Shown piece after piece: positions 21,389-31,533 of a DNA stretch of 64,000 bases. A program made the position numbers and the translations under genes. The stretch's first letter is position 1, and every line of letters starts with the position of its first letter. The DNA comes from DATFNV01 sp963827935 (lineage in GTDB: Bacteria > Planctomycetota > Planctomycetia > Gemmatales > Gemmataceae), in assembly GCA_963827935.1 (NCBI GenBank), contig CAWHCN010000004.1, forward strand, positions 992,001 through 1,056,000, read 5' to 3'. The notes under the pieces were generated by a model. The model worked only from the letters and a program-made list of their open reading frames with translations, was not told the DNA's origin and ran no database searches.

Positions 21389-23105
21389 ATGGACCGCATT
21401 TCCAAGTCTCTGCTCACTGAATTCTGCCAGGAACACGGACTCTCTGCGCTGCAGGAGGACAAGCAGTTTGAGCATTTTTCCGCCTATCTTGCACTGAGTC
21501 GCTTCCTAGCAGAATCGTTTGACACCTCCGAGCTTGTAGCGGGGTCCGGCGGCGACACCGGCATTGACGCGGTAGGCATCGTGGTTAACGGAGCGCTCGT
21601 GACCGAAAGCGATTTGATTGAGGATTTGGCGGATCGGAATGGCTACTTGGACGTATCGTTTGTCTTCGTCCAAGCGGAGCGATCACCATCTTTTGAGAGC
21701 GCCACAATAGGCCAAATTGGCTTTGGAGTCGGGGATTTCTTCAAGGATCATCCGACATTGCCGCGCAACGAATTCATCACGGAAGCAGCGGCGATAATGA
21801 CCGCGATCTACCAGCGGAGCGGCCGGTTCAAACGGGGTAATCCGAGTTGCCGCATTTTCTATATAACGACGGGCAAATGGTTGAATGATAGGCAACTCGA
21901 AGCCAGAAGGGCTGGTGTAATTGAGGACCTTACAGCCCTGAACCTATTCCGCGATGTTGAGTTTACGCCAATCGGCGCCGACTTGATTCAAAACTGGTAT
22001 CGCCAGACGAAGAATGCCATTTCCCGCGATTTCACCTTCGTTTCCCGGACGGTGTTACCGGAGATTCCAGGGGTGACGGAGGCATACTTGGGCATCGTTC
22101 CGGGACCGGAGTTTCTACAACTTATCCTAGACGAAAATGGCTCCCTAATCCGCTCCATATTCTACGACAACGTGCGTGACTGGCAGGACTACAATGCAGT
22201 AAACGACGGAATCCGGGACACAGTAACCTCAGCGACCCTGCGCCCTAGATTCGCCCTAATGAATAATGGCATCACTATTATCGCAAAAACCTTGCAAGCC
22301 ACCGGGAACCGTTTCCACATCGAAGATTATCAAATCGTGAATGGATGCCAGACAAGCCACGTTCTCTACGACCAGCAGGGAGCGATTGACGCCAGCGTCA
22401 TGATCCCGGTGCGGCTAATTGCTACGCAAGACGAGGATGTAATTGCGTCGATCATCAAGGCTACCAATCGTCAAACTCAAGTCAAAGAGGAACAGTTGCT
22501 CGCCCTTTCCGACTTCCAGAAAAAGCTAGAAGCGTATTTTCAGACATTTGAAAATGGCAAGAAACTGCACTACGAGCGGCGGTCCCGCCAATACAACAGT
22601 GTCGCTGGGATCGAGAAGACTCGCATTGTAACGCTTGCCAACCTTGTACGCACTTACGCTTCGATGTTCTTGGAGGAGCCTCATCGCACAGCCCGCAATT
22701 ACGGGGCACTCTTGGACACGGTGGGAAGAACTATCTTTGGCGACAATCACCGCCTGGAGCCGTATTATGTGTCCGCACTCGGGCTATACAGGCTAGAATA
22801 CCTTTTCCGGAATCAGTCCTTGGACGCGAAATACAAACCAGCACGTTTTCACACACTGCTGGCCTTTCGCCTGCTTGGCGGAGGTATAAACCTACCCGCG
22901 CCGCAGCGCATGTGGGATGGAGCGCTACTGCCGGCCACTTATGGAATTGCTATGGGATGCCACGAACGCGGAACGTGCGTTCCAGCAGGCGGTTTCCGCC
23001 GTGAGTGCGGTTGCGCAAGGAAACTTCGACCGAGATCACATCCGCACCTCGTCGTTTACAGAGGCTCTAAAGAAACATTGTCGTGAGCAGCGTGGCAAGA
23101 AGTGA
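21389..23105 (+). CDS. AIPR-family abortive infection / phage resistance protein, C-terminal frameshift
   Basis: The product (~570 residues) matches the AIPR family: the NVRDWQDYNAVNDGIRDT segment, then RFALMNNGITIIAK and QIVNGCQTSHVLYD are its signatures. The N-terminal part has GGDTGIDAVGIVV, reminiscent of nuclease-fold active sites. Near 22915 the frame shifts, and the natural end (MELLWDATNAERAFQQAVSA, ending QRGKK) lies in the next frame, stopping at 23105. Base composition is clearly less GC-rich than its neighbours, indicating separate acquisition. The role is phage-induced abortive infection by analogy with characterised AIPR proteins. Confidence 0.82.
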
Positions 23106-23263
23106 GGCAGATGCACATTGAGGCGCGTATTACAGGTGTCGGCGAATATAATCCTTACAGCGCCAGGCGTGCGGTCGGGTGGGTTTGACACGAAGTTGGG
23201 TGAACCAAGGCGGAGTGGCGCTAATCCAACCTGCCTCATCTGCTCTGCCACGCATTAGCCTTC

Positions 23264-23600
23264 GCCTGCCGCGTCCAGCAGCCTCCCCTTGAGTCTTCGC
23301 CCCTTGCCCGCGCCGGTGCATCCTGCAAAGCCCTGGCGGTTCCACCAGCTGATCCGGCACGCTGAAAAGACTGACCTGCCCCATGAACGGCACCGGTCGG
23401 TCCGCCGAGACCCGCTCAGCACCCAGCACCACGGCCCCACCGCGAACGGGTTCCCCTCGACCTCCGTCAGCGGCACGCAGTCCACGACCTCGACCACCCC
23501 GACCAGGGCGCCGTAGTCCAGTTCCTCCCCGGCGGCAGGCCGGGCAGCAGGTTGGCGTAGTCGCCGGCCAGGTAAGGCCGCGACTTGCTGGCGTGAATGA
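23264..23600 (-). pseudogene. Truncated, frameshifted copy of the ASCH-domain gene
   Basis: This stretch is strongly similar at DNA level to 28628-28970, the intact ASCH gene, in the same orientation. It retains the ALVGVVEVVDCVPL and FAVGPWCWVLSG segments but lacks the N-terminal SVCQPWAWAIV region, and its frame is broken near the middle. It is probably one end of a duplication that now brackets the kinase gene. Confidence 0.7.
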
Positions 23601-23708
23601 CCAGCGTCTGCCAGCGGTTCAGGCAATCGGACCATTGTGTCGCTGCGCCTTCCTGCATAGCATGGGGACGAGAACTCCCCGTCCCGCTCGTTGCCGCCGA
23701 GGTGAGTG

Positions 23709-26700
23709 ATGCCCCTCGAACCGCCCCTCGATGAACGCCTCCTCGCGCAACTGCCGCTGCCGTTGGCTCAGCTTTACCGCCGCGCCCACGAAGCCACCCT
23801 CCCCCTGGAACGCCACCTCGTCGCCTTCTACCTGTGGGAAGCGGCCCTGAAGCTCCTGGCCGTCGGTGGCGGTCGTCGAGTACGCGACCCTCGACGCCCC
23901 CGACCCGGCCATCGCCGAGCGGCTGCACAACCTGGCCCGCCCCTCGCTGGGCCACTGGCGCGAGTTCGTCCGTCTTCTGCTGCCGCCGCTGGCCGAACGC
24001 GGCGACCCGGCCTTCGCCACACTCCGCGAGTTCTTCCAGGGGCCGTCCTGCGACGACCTACCCGCCGCCGCCGGCCTCGACGCCCTGCTGCGCCAGCAGC
24101 CTGGAGGATCAAGTCCGGCGCTCGCGCCACCGTCGCGCTGCCCGAACTGCTCGACCATCTCGTCACTTACCGCAACGACCAGATCGGCCACGGCGCCGCC
24201 GGCATGGCCAAGCCCGCCTTCTACGAGCGGATGGGGACGGCGCTGCTCCTGGGCGCGGCCGAGGTACTCGGCCGCGTGGACCTGCTGGCGGGCCGGCAAG
24301 CTGGTCCACGTCGATGCGGTGCGCCTGGCCGGCGGGCTGTGGGTGGTGGAGCGGACCGAGCTGATCGGCGAGCGCGGCCGTCGGCTGCCGCCGCTGGAGC
24401 TGCCGCGCGAGGCGACCGACCGACTGCCCGACGGCGAGCGCGTCTACCTGGAAGGGCGCCGCCGGCCGCCGGCCGCTGCACCCGCTGCTGCTGTTCGACG
24501 CCGAGGCGCGCGAAGTGCTCTTCCTCAACGCCCGTCGCGGCCAGCGCGGCGGCCAGTACCTGTGCTACACCAACAACCGCAGCGAGGACCGGCGCCGACC
24601 TGCGCGGCGAGCAGTGCCGGCTGCTGGCCGAAGTCCTCGGGCTGCCGTCGGTCGATGCCGGTCAGGTAGCCGACTGGGAGGCCCGGGCCGAGGCCGACGA
24701 GCCGGCGCCGCCGCCCGAGTCCGGCGCGGCCCGGCCTGGGCGAGTACGAACTCATCAGCGAATTGGGCCGCGGTGGCATGGGCGTCGTCTACCGGGCCGC
24801 ACAGCCGGCGGTGCGGCGGCAGGTGGCCGTCAAGGAAATGCTGCGCCACGGCGACGCCCGCGCCTGGGCGCGCATGCAGGGCCGCTTCCGCCGCGAAATC
24901 CGTGCCCTGGGCCGCGTCAAGCACCCGCACCTGGTGAGCATCCTCACCGAGGGCAAGGAAGGCGACCGCTGGTTCTACGTCATGGAGCTGGTAGAGGGGG
25001 CGCCCTGGCGCGCATCTGCGAGTGGCTGAGCGCCTCGGCCCGGGGAGCCGCCGCCCTCACCGGCGAGAGCTGGCAGGGGGCGGTCAGCACCGCCTGCGAC
25101 CAGTCCCGCCGCGACGAGAGGCCCGTCGAAGGCGCCGCGCCGTCGGCCGCGCCGGAGCCGGCCCCGGCGATGGCGGTCCCGTCCGACAGTCGCGGCTTCG
25201 TGGCCCGGGCCGTGGAACTGGTGCGGCAGGTGGCGGAGGCTGCGCACGCCTTGCACGAGGCCGGAATCGTCCACCGCGACATCAAACCGGACAACATCGT
25301 GGTGCGGGCCGGCGGCACGGAAGCCGTGCTGATGGACCTGGGCGTGGCCCAGTGGTCGGAGGGCGACGCGGAACGGCTCACGACCGGCCGCGACATCCCG
25401 GGGACGCTGCGCTACGCCAGCCCGGAGCAGGTGCTGGTGCGCGGGCTGGTCGATCGGCGCAGCGACGTGTACTCCCTGGGCGCGACCTTGTGGGAGGTGC
25501 TGTCCCTGCGGCCGCTGTACGACGCCCCGAGTAAGTCGGACGCGGAACTGATTCGGAGCATCCAGTTCGACGAGGCGGGCCCGGTGCGGCCGCACAACCC
25601 GGCGGTGCGGGCCGACCTGGAGGCGGTGCTGGCGCGGTGCCTGGAGAAGGACGCGCGGCAGCGCTACGCGACGGCGCGGGAATTGGCCGAGGACCTGGGG
25701 CGCTACCTGCGGGGCGAGCCGGTGTGGGCGCGGCCGGTGCGGACGTGGGAGCGCGGCTGGAAATGGGTGAAGCGGCGCCCGGCGACGGCGGCGCTCGTTG
25801 CCGTCTCGGTGCTGATGGTGCTGGCGATGGTGGGCGGAGGGGTGAGCCTGTTCTACAGCGGCCAGTTGCAGGCCGAGCGCGACATCGCCAAGCAGGAACG
25901 AGAAGACGCTGACCGGGAGCGCAGCAACGCGGAAGACGAACGTGACCGGGCAGTGAACGCCGAGGCCGAAGCCACGACGCAGCAGGGCATTGCCGACGAA
26001 GAGCGGGGGAAGGCGGTCGCGGCGAGTAAGGAAGCCGACCGCCAGCGCGCCGCGCCGATGGCTTGCTGTACGTTAACCGCATCGCCCTGGCGCAGCGCCA
26101 GATCGAAAAGAACGAATTCGGCCAGGCTGTCGATGTGCTCGATGACTGCCCCTGGGACAAGCGCGGCTGGGAATGGCAACAGGTCCGCCGCGCCGCTCTT
26201 CTCGTCCATTCCCTGGAGGATCACACGGGCGCGGGGCACAGCGTCTGCTTCAGCCCGGATGGCCGGCGCCTGGCCAGTGCCGCGTCAGACAGCATCGTGA
26301 AGGTCTGGGACGCCATCACCGGGCAGGAGACGGCCACCCTCAGGGGGCACACGGACTTGGTCAATAGCGTCTGCTTCAGCCCGGACGGCCGGCGCCTGGC
26401 CAGCGCCTCCTATGACCGGACGGTGAAAGTGTGGGACGCGGCCAGCGGGCAGGAGACGGCCACCCTCAGGGGGCACACGGACTTGGTCAATAGCGTCTGC
26501 TTCAGCCCGGACGGCCGGCGCCTGGCCAGCGCTTCGGAGGACAAGACGGTGAAGGTATGGGACGCCGCCACCTTGCAGGAGACGGCCACCCTCAAGGGAC
26601 ACACCGACTCGGTCATAAGCGTGTGCTTCAGCCCGGACGGCCGGCGCCTGGCCAGCGCCTCGCATGACGGGACGGCAAAGGTATGGGACGCCATCACCGG

Positions 26701-28405
26701 AACGGAGCTACTCACTCTCAAGGGGCACACGGCCGGGGTTCTGAGGGTGTGCTTCAGCCCGGACGGCCGGCGCCTGGCCAGCGCCTCGTGGGACCACACG
26801 GTGAGGGTGTGGGACGCTGCCACCGGACAACAGACGGCCACCCTCAAGGGACATACCAGCTCGGTCCAGGGCGTGTGCTTCAGCCCGGACGGCCGGCGCC
26901 TGGCCAGCGCATCGGATGACGGGACGGTGAAGCTGTGGGACACCGCGACCAGACAGGAGACGGCCACCCTCAAGGGGCATACGAGTGTGGTCTATAGCGT
27001 TAGCTTCAGCCCGGACGGCCGGCACTGGCCAGCGCCTCATATGACGGGACGGTGAAGGTGTGGGACGCCGCCACCTTGCAGGAGACGGCCACCCTCAAGG
27101 GGGATACGAAAACGGTCCGGAGCGTGTGCTTCAGCCCGGACGGCCGGCGCTGGCCGGCGCCGCCGTGTGGGACCGGGCGGTGAGGGTGTGGGACGCCGCC
27201 ACCGGACAGGAAACGGCAACCCTCAAAGGGCACACGTTCTGGGTCAACAGCGTGTGCTTCAGCCCGGACGGCCGGCGCCTGGCCAGCGCCGGCGATGACA
27301 ATACGGTGAAGGTGTGGGACGCCGCCACCGGGCTGGAGACGGCCACCCTGAAGGGACACACGGGTGGGGTCTGGAGCGTCTGCTATAGCCCGGACGGCCG
27401 GCGCCTGGCCAGCGCTTCGGAGGACCGCACGGTGAAGGTGTGGGACGCCGCCACCGGACAGGAAACGGCAACCCTCAAGGGGCACACGGGCATGGTCCGG
27501 TGCGTGTGCTTCAGCCCGGACGGCCTGCACCTGGCCAGCGCCTCGCAGGACGGGACCGTGAAGCTGTGGGACGTGGCCACCGGACAGGAAACGGCAACCC
27601 TCAAAGGGCACACCGTGCCGGCCTGCAGCGTCAGCTTCAGCCCGGACGGCCGGCGCTGGCCAGCGCCGCCCTGGACCAGACGGTGAAGGTGTGGGACACG
27701 GCCACCGGAATGGAGCTACTCACTCTCAAGGGGCACACGGACGGGGTCATAAGCGTCTGCTTCAGCCCAGACGGCCGGCGCGTGGCCACTGGTGCGGCGG
27801 ACGGGACGGTGAAGGTTTGGAACGCCGCCACGGGGCAGGAGATCGCCACCCTCAACGGGCACACGGTCACGGTTTGGAGCGTCTGCTTCAGCCCGGACGG
27901 CCGGGGCCTGGCCAGCGCCTCGCAGGACGGGACCGTGAAGCTGTGGGACGCCCGCCCTTGTTCGGAGACACTCACCCTCAAGTTCACCGGCCGTATGGAG
28001 AGCGTGGGCTTCAGTTCGGACGGCCGGCGGATCGTCGCCCAGGCTGGGGACATCGTGAAAGCCTGGGACACCACGACGGGCGTCGCGATTGAGCCGTGTC
28101 CCGATCCGCCGCCCCCGCCGGACCAGCGGCTGGCCCACAGCCCGGATGGGAAAATGACCGCTTGGGCCAATGGCTCCCGCGTGCAGGTCATCCGCGCCGA
28201 CGAATGGCAGCGCCAGCAAGAGGTGGACGCCGAGGTCGGCCGGGAATGGCACCTGCGCCAGGCGGTGGAATGCGAGCAGGCCCGCGATTGGTTCGCCGCT
28301 GCGTTCCACCTGAAGCGCTTGCTCCTGACCGAGCCGGCGAATGCCGACTACCGCAAACGTCTCGACCGCGCGCTTGCCGAGCAACGGACCAAGAAGGGAC
28401 CGTGA
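23709..28405 (+). CDS. Ser/Thr kinase with HEPN-like N-terminus, transmembrane helix, coiled coil and ~15 WD40 repeats (many frameshifts)
   Basis: The joined product is ~1560 residues. The first ~200 are helical and include HLVTYRNDQIGHGAAG, an Rx5H arrangement seen in HEPN folds. A kinase domain follows: GRGGMGVVYRA, VAVKEM, VHRDIKPDNIVV, MDLGVAQ (DLG instead of DFG) and GTLRYASPEQ. An Ala/Glu-rich insert of ~60 residues sits between the lobes. Next are a membrane helix (TAALVAVSVLMVLAMVGGGV), a coiled coil (QEREDADRERSNAEDERDRA) and 15 WD40 blades. Frame breaks occur near 23865, 24110, 24295, 24475, 24595, 24735, 25010, 26060, 27029, 27151 and 27656. A membrane-anchored signalling or defence kinase is likely; the trigger is unknown. 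Confidence 0.75.
26227..28080 (+). repeat. Tandem near-identical WD40-coding repeats (~123-126 bp unit, 15 copies)
   Basis: Each unit contains the block CTTCAGCCCGGACGGCCGG and a GTGWGGGACGC block at almost fixed spacing. Most units differ at only a few positions, so the array has recently expanded or been homogenised by gene conversion. Three units carry the same one-base loss. Confidence 0.85.
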
Positions 28406-28483
28406 GGTCGCCGGACGCAAGCCGCGAGGCCGTGGCGGTGCTGAAGGAGAAGCCCGGCGCCCGGCGGTGAGAGATCCACTGGC

Positions 28484-28661
28484 GCGAGTTCGTCCGTCTT
28501 CTTTGCCCCCACTGTTCGTCCGCCCTCTCGACGAAGACGAGTCGCTGCGCTCCCTGCCGGCTGGCGAGGTTGCACGGCGCACGGGACGGGCGTTGAAGGC
28601 GGTGTACGACCACCGGGTCAATCTGGGCCTTCGCCTGCCGCGTAGAGTAGCCTCCCGTTGA
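28484..28661 (+). pseudogene. Mosaic remnant: kinase N-terminal piece plus SANT/Myb-like HTH tail
   Basis: CACTGGCGCGAGTTCGTCCG at 28484 repeats a piece of the kinase N-terminus found near 23950. It runs directly into a frame with DEDESLRSLPAGEVARRTGR and ALKAVYDHRVNLGL, which resembles the C-terminal SANT-like HTH common in planctomycete small proteins. No plausible start is present. This is probably recombination debris. Confidence 0.4.
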
Positions 28662-29076
28662 GTATTCGCCTATTGCTCCCACCCGGTGCGCTCCTGCAAA
28701 GTCCCGGCGGTTCCACGAGCCGATCCGGCACGCTGAAAAGACTCACCTGCCCCATGAACGGCACCGGCCGGCACTGCCGCGCCCCGCTCAGCACCCAGCA
28801 CCACGGCCCCACCGCGAATGGGTCCCCCTCGACCTCCGCCAGCGGCACGCAATCCACGACCTCGACCACCCCGACCAGGGCGCCGAATGGCAATTCTTCC
28901 GCCGGCGGCAGGCCGGGCAGCAGGCCGGCGTAGTCGCCGGCCAGGTAGCGCCGCGACTTGCTGGCGTGGATGGCCAGCGGCCCGCGGTGCCGGGTCGGAC
29001 GCCAGCGGTTCTCGATCCGCTTCACGCCGGCTACAATGGCCCAAGCCCACGGCTGGCAGACGGAGAGCGCCTTCAT
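28618..29076 (-). CDS. ASCH/PUA-like domain protein (intact copy)
   Basis: This 152-residue protein starts MKALSVCQPWAWAIVAGVKR, the typical ASCH opening, and continues with ENRWRPTRHRGPLAIHASK, ALVGVVEVVDCVPL and GPWCWVLSG. ASCH domains are PUA-like RNA- or modified-nucleotide-binding folds. Its start codon overlaps the divergent small zinc-ribbon gene by two bases. A damaged second copy lies at 23264-23600. Confidence 0.83.
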   Translation of the reverse strand: MKALSVCQPWAWAIVAGVKRIENRWRPTRHRGPLAIHASKSRRYLAGDYAGLLPGLPPAEELPFGALVGVVEVVDCVPLAEVEGDPFAVGPWCWVLSGARQCRPVPFMGQVSLFSVPDRLVEPPGLCRSAPGGSNRRILNGRLLYAAGEGPD

Positions 29077-29269
29077 GATCGACTCCTTTCCCTGCCCGCG
29101 ATGTCAGAAGCCCCTAGCTCCCGTAGGCGAGACGGCGGTTGATGATGAGGTGTTCCCTGTCTACCAGTGTCCCGATTGCATCAGCAACTGGGAGTTCGAC
29201 GGCAAGACGTTCCGGACGGCATACACCTTCGCGGTGGACGCTCAGGAGAAGGTGTTCGACCCGAACTAG
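29075..29269 (+). CDS. Small zinc-ribbon protein
   Basis: This 64-residue product has paired Cys motifs, CPRC (residues 7-10) and CPDC (residues 32-35), spaced as in a zinc ribbon, with an acidic/aromatic remainder. It is divergent from the ASCH gene, sharing the ATG/CAT bases, and ends against the converging RHH gene. It may be a cofactor or regulator for the neighbouring cassette; that is inference. Confidence 0.6.
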   Translation: MIDSFPCPRCQKPLAPVGETAVDDEVFPVYQCPDCISNWEFDGKTFRTAYTFAVDAQEKVFDPN

Positions 29270-29503
29270 GCCGCGGGCGGCGTCGGCACTGTCGCCTGCT
29301 GCGCTGCCCACAGGTCAATGGCCTGGCGGACGATCTCGGCCCGATGCACTCCCAGCCGTTCGGCGGCGGCGTCCAAGAAGGCGTCCTGGGCCTCGGTGAG
29401 GCGCACGGTCAGCATACGTGAGCGCCGCTGGCGAGGCGGCGTGCTGAAAGCCGGCGTGACGGGCGACAGCGCCGTGGCCCGACTCCCTTTCAGACTTCGA
29501 CAT
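29266..29503 (-). CDS. Ribbon-helix-helix (CopG-like) regulator, possible frameshift
   Basis: From the ATG at 29415 the minus strand encodes 49 residues, MLTVRLTEAQDAFLDAAAER followed by LGVHRAEIVRQAIDLW, a clear RHH fold. Readable protein extends upstream (LSPVTPAFSTPPRQRRSR) to an ATG at 29503 after one frame slip near 29480. That ATG overlaps the end of the glutamine amidotransferase gene by 14 bases. It ends converging on the zinc-ribbon gene. It probably regulates the operon. Confidence 0.6.
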
Positions 29504-30149
29504 GAATCGCCCCTCTCTCCTTGCCCAGCTCAATCGCTTGGTTGTCGTTCACTTGTTCCACCCGGCCCGGCAGTCCGTCCGCCAGGGACCCCAGGTAGAT
29601 GCCCCGCTTGGTCGTGCCCATTGACAGGGGGTTGCCCTGGCGGATGGCGATGAGGCGACCTGGCTTCCACAGCCCCAGAAAGACCAGGGCCGATCGCTGG
29701 ACGGAAAGCACGGCCTCGGCACAGCGGTCGATCAGCCGCCCTTCCTCCTGCTCCACGCGCAGCCCCAGAACCTCGCTGTCGCAGTCGCTGACGGGGTACA
29801 GGTTGAACCGCTCGATCATGGACTCGTAGTTGAACACCTGCCCGTTGTGGACGATCCAGCCGCCGTCGCAGGGGTGGGGGTGGTTGTTCAGGTTGTTGGC
29901 CGGGTCGCCCTGAGTGGCGTAGCGGCAGTGGCCGATCAGATAGCGAGCGTCGTTCGCCATCGTCAGCAATCCGAGGTGGTCGCTCACCCGACCCGTCTGC
30001 TTGAACATCCGCATGCGGCCCTTGCCATCGATCCAGGCCATGCCCCAGGCGTGCGGCCCGCGACGCTCCGTCTTGCGGGCCACGCGGGAGAGGATCGTCA
30101 TGTTGACCGGCCCGCCGTCACGAGACACAAACGCGAAAACGCCGCACAT
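29490..30149 (-). CDS. Class-II glutamine amidotransferase
   Basis: I chose the start at 30149 because it gives MCGVF, placing the catalytic cysteine at position 2 after Met removal, as required for class-II (Ntn-type) amidotransferases; a GGGAGG site precedes it. Further family features are RRGPHAWGMAW, GHCRYATQGDP, NNHPHPCDGGWIVHNGQVFN and DSEVLGL. Length is 219 residues, so this is a stand-alone glutaminase domain that must deliver ammonia to a partner. The amidoligase encoded two genes upstream is the obvious candidate. The product is cytoplasmic. Confidence 0.85.
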   Translation of the reverse strand: MCGVFAFVSRDGGPVNMTILSRVARKTERRGPHAWGMAWIDGKGRMRMFKQTGRVSDHLGLLTMANDARYLIGHCRYATQGDPANNLNNHPHPCDGGWIVHNGQVFNYESMIERFNLYPVSDCDSEVLGLRVEQEEGRLIDRCAEAVLSVQRSALVFLGLWKPGRLIAIRQGNPLSMGTTKRGIYLGSLADGLPGRVEQVNDNQAIELGKERGAIHVEV

Positions 30150-30217
30150 GGAAACCTCCCGAGTCATCGTATGTCAGAGTGAAATACAGAAAAGCCTCTC
30201 CTCTGTTCCGCATTCGA

Positions 30218-30622
30218 TCAGTTGCGCATGGCCTGATCCCGAAGCAGCAGGTCCCCCTGACGCCGGCAGCCGCCGAACGAACGGGGGAAGTAGTGCCGGA
30301 AGATGCCCTGGGCCCAGCCGAGCGCGTCGTCACGGGTCATGCCGAGGGCGCCGGCAAAGCACATCAGGAAGGTCACTACGGACAGCTTGCCGGTGAGCAC
30401 GATGGTGTTGCGCCGGCCCAGCCAGGCGCCGTTGCCGGGGCGGTCCAGTTGCTCGTTGCCGTGGAACTCCAGAATGGGGGCCACGTCGCACGCCTCGGAC
30501 AGCTTCTGGCGCAGGGTCATGAACTTTTCCCAGCGCTCCTCGAACGTGCCCCGCCAGGGCTTGCTGGCCCGGAACTTCTTCAGGGCGGTCTTCGCAGCAG
30601 GGTTCAGATTGGGACTCGGCAT
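30218..30622 (-). CDS. Hypothetical protein of the amidoligase cassette
   Basis: This is a 134-residue protein, started at the ATG at 30622 with a GGAG site. It contains HGNEQLDRPGNGAWLGRRNT, then IVLTGKLSVVTFLMCFAGAL and GIFRHYFPRSF. The segment after SVVTFL occupies a helix where a metallopeptidase-type HExxH could be expected but is not present. I do not recognise a characterised family. It lies between the amidoligase and the amidotransferase in one direction, so it probably belongs to the same pathway. Confidence 0.6.
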   Translation of the reverse strand: MPSPNLNPAAKTALKKFRASKPWRGTFEERWEKFMTLRQKLSEACDVAPILEFHGNEQLDRPGNGAWLGRRNTIVLTGKLSVVTFLMCFAGALGMTRDDALGWAQGIFRHYFPRSFGGCRRQGDLLLRDQAMRN

Positions 30623-30706
30623 CGGATGCTCCTTTTCTGCGGACTTGGGACCGCCCGCCTCCCATTGAGACGGGTGCATTACACCGGGCGAGCACCGGCC
30701 CCTCTG

Positions 30707-31526
30707 CTACGCCTGCCCGTCGTACTTGCGGGCCAGCCTCATGAGGACCTTCTTCGTCTTCTGGATGGACGGCAGGCGCTCGCCGGTTAGATTGCCGTGG
30801 GTGTGCGGCTGGCGGCCCTTGGTCCAGCCCAACTGATAGAAGAGGCGGGTGAGGGCCGTCTGCCCCTCGCCGCTACGGTGGATCGGACTGCTTTGCACCG
30901 GTGTCTTGGCGGTCCAGTCCGTCACCTTCCTCACCGTCAGCGCCCGCTCCACCAGCGCCACACACGTCCGGATGTGCCCCACGATCTTGTCCTTGTTGAG
31001 AGTCCCGGCGAACGCCCGGAACTCCACCGTGGGCAGGTGGGTGCCGAAGTTGACGACGTGATAGCGATTCAGCTGGCTGGAGCGAATGGCCCGGTCGGCG
31101 TCCCCGTGCTGCTGGAGACCGTGGCACCATCGGCCGTTCTCGCGGTTCTTGGTGCCGGTCGAGGCATAGATGGCCTTCTCGAAGTTGCTGACCAGGGTCG
31201 CCAGCTTGGCCGCGGCCTCGGCGTTCGTCTTGTCGAAGCCGACGTGGACGTGGAGCCCGCAGGAGGCATTGACCCGGGCGCCCATGGCGCAGGATCGCGG
31301 CGAGGTCGGCGATAAGCTGGACCAACCCGTCCGAACCCTTGTAGACGGGGCTAACGAACTCGCAGGCCGTCCGCCCGCGTGTCGCGTGAATGGACGGGTC
31401 GCGGTCGGCCTTCCAGCCGGGAAGCTGCGGGATCGGCAGTCCGCAGCCGTGAGGACCGACCTCGATGGCTCCGGTCGGGATGGTGGTTTCGATCTCAACC
31501 CCGAAGGTGATCTCGTTGACGTTCAT
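30707..31526 (-). CDS. Amidoligase-family (glutamine-synthetase-like) enzyme, one frameshift
   Basis: The start at 31526 gives MNVNEITFGVEIETTIP, the amidoligase_2 opening with metal-binding EIE. The middle has ACEFVSPVYKG, and, after a one-base shift near 31285, NASCGLHVHVGFD, whose His residues are conserved in the family. HLPTVEFRAFAGTLN follows, and the C-terminus is helical. Joined length is about 272 residues. Amidoligases use ATP to make amide or peptide-like bonds. Association with a class-II amidotransferase is an established pairing, thought to modify peptides or make small metabolites in phages and mobile elements. Confidence 0.8.
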
Positions 31527-31533
31527 TGCCGCT

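Noticed and set aside
26227..28080. CRISPR-like array of regularly spaced repeats
   Set aside because: The repeats are in-frame WD40 codons with a ~125-bp period and no variable spacers. No CRISPR array was seen in the window.
23709..28405. Several separate genes (hypothetical, kinase, WD40 proteins)
   Set aside because: Domains follow in one order with contiguous coding sense and only one-base frame changes at the joins, so a single frameshifted gene explains it better.
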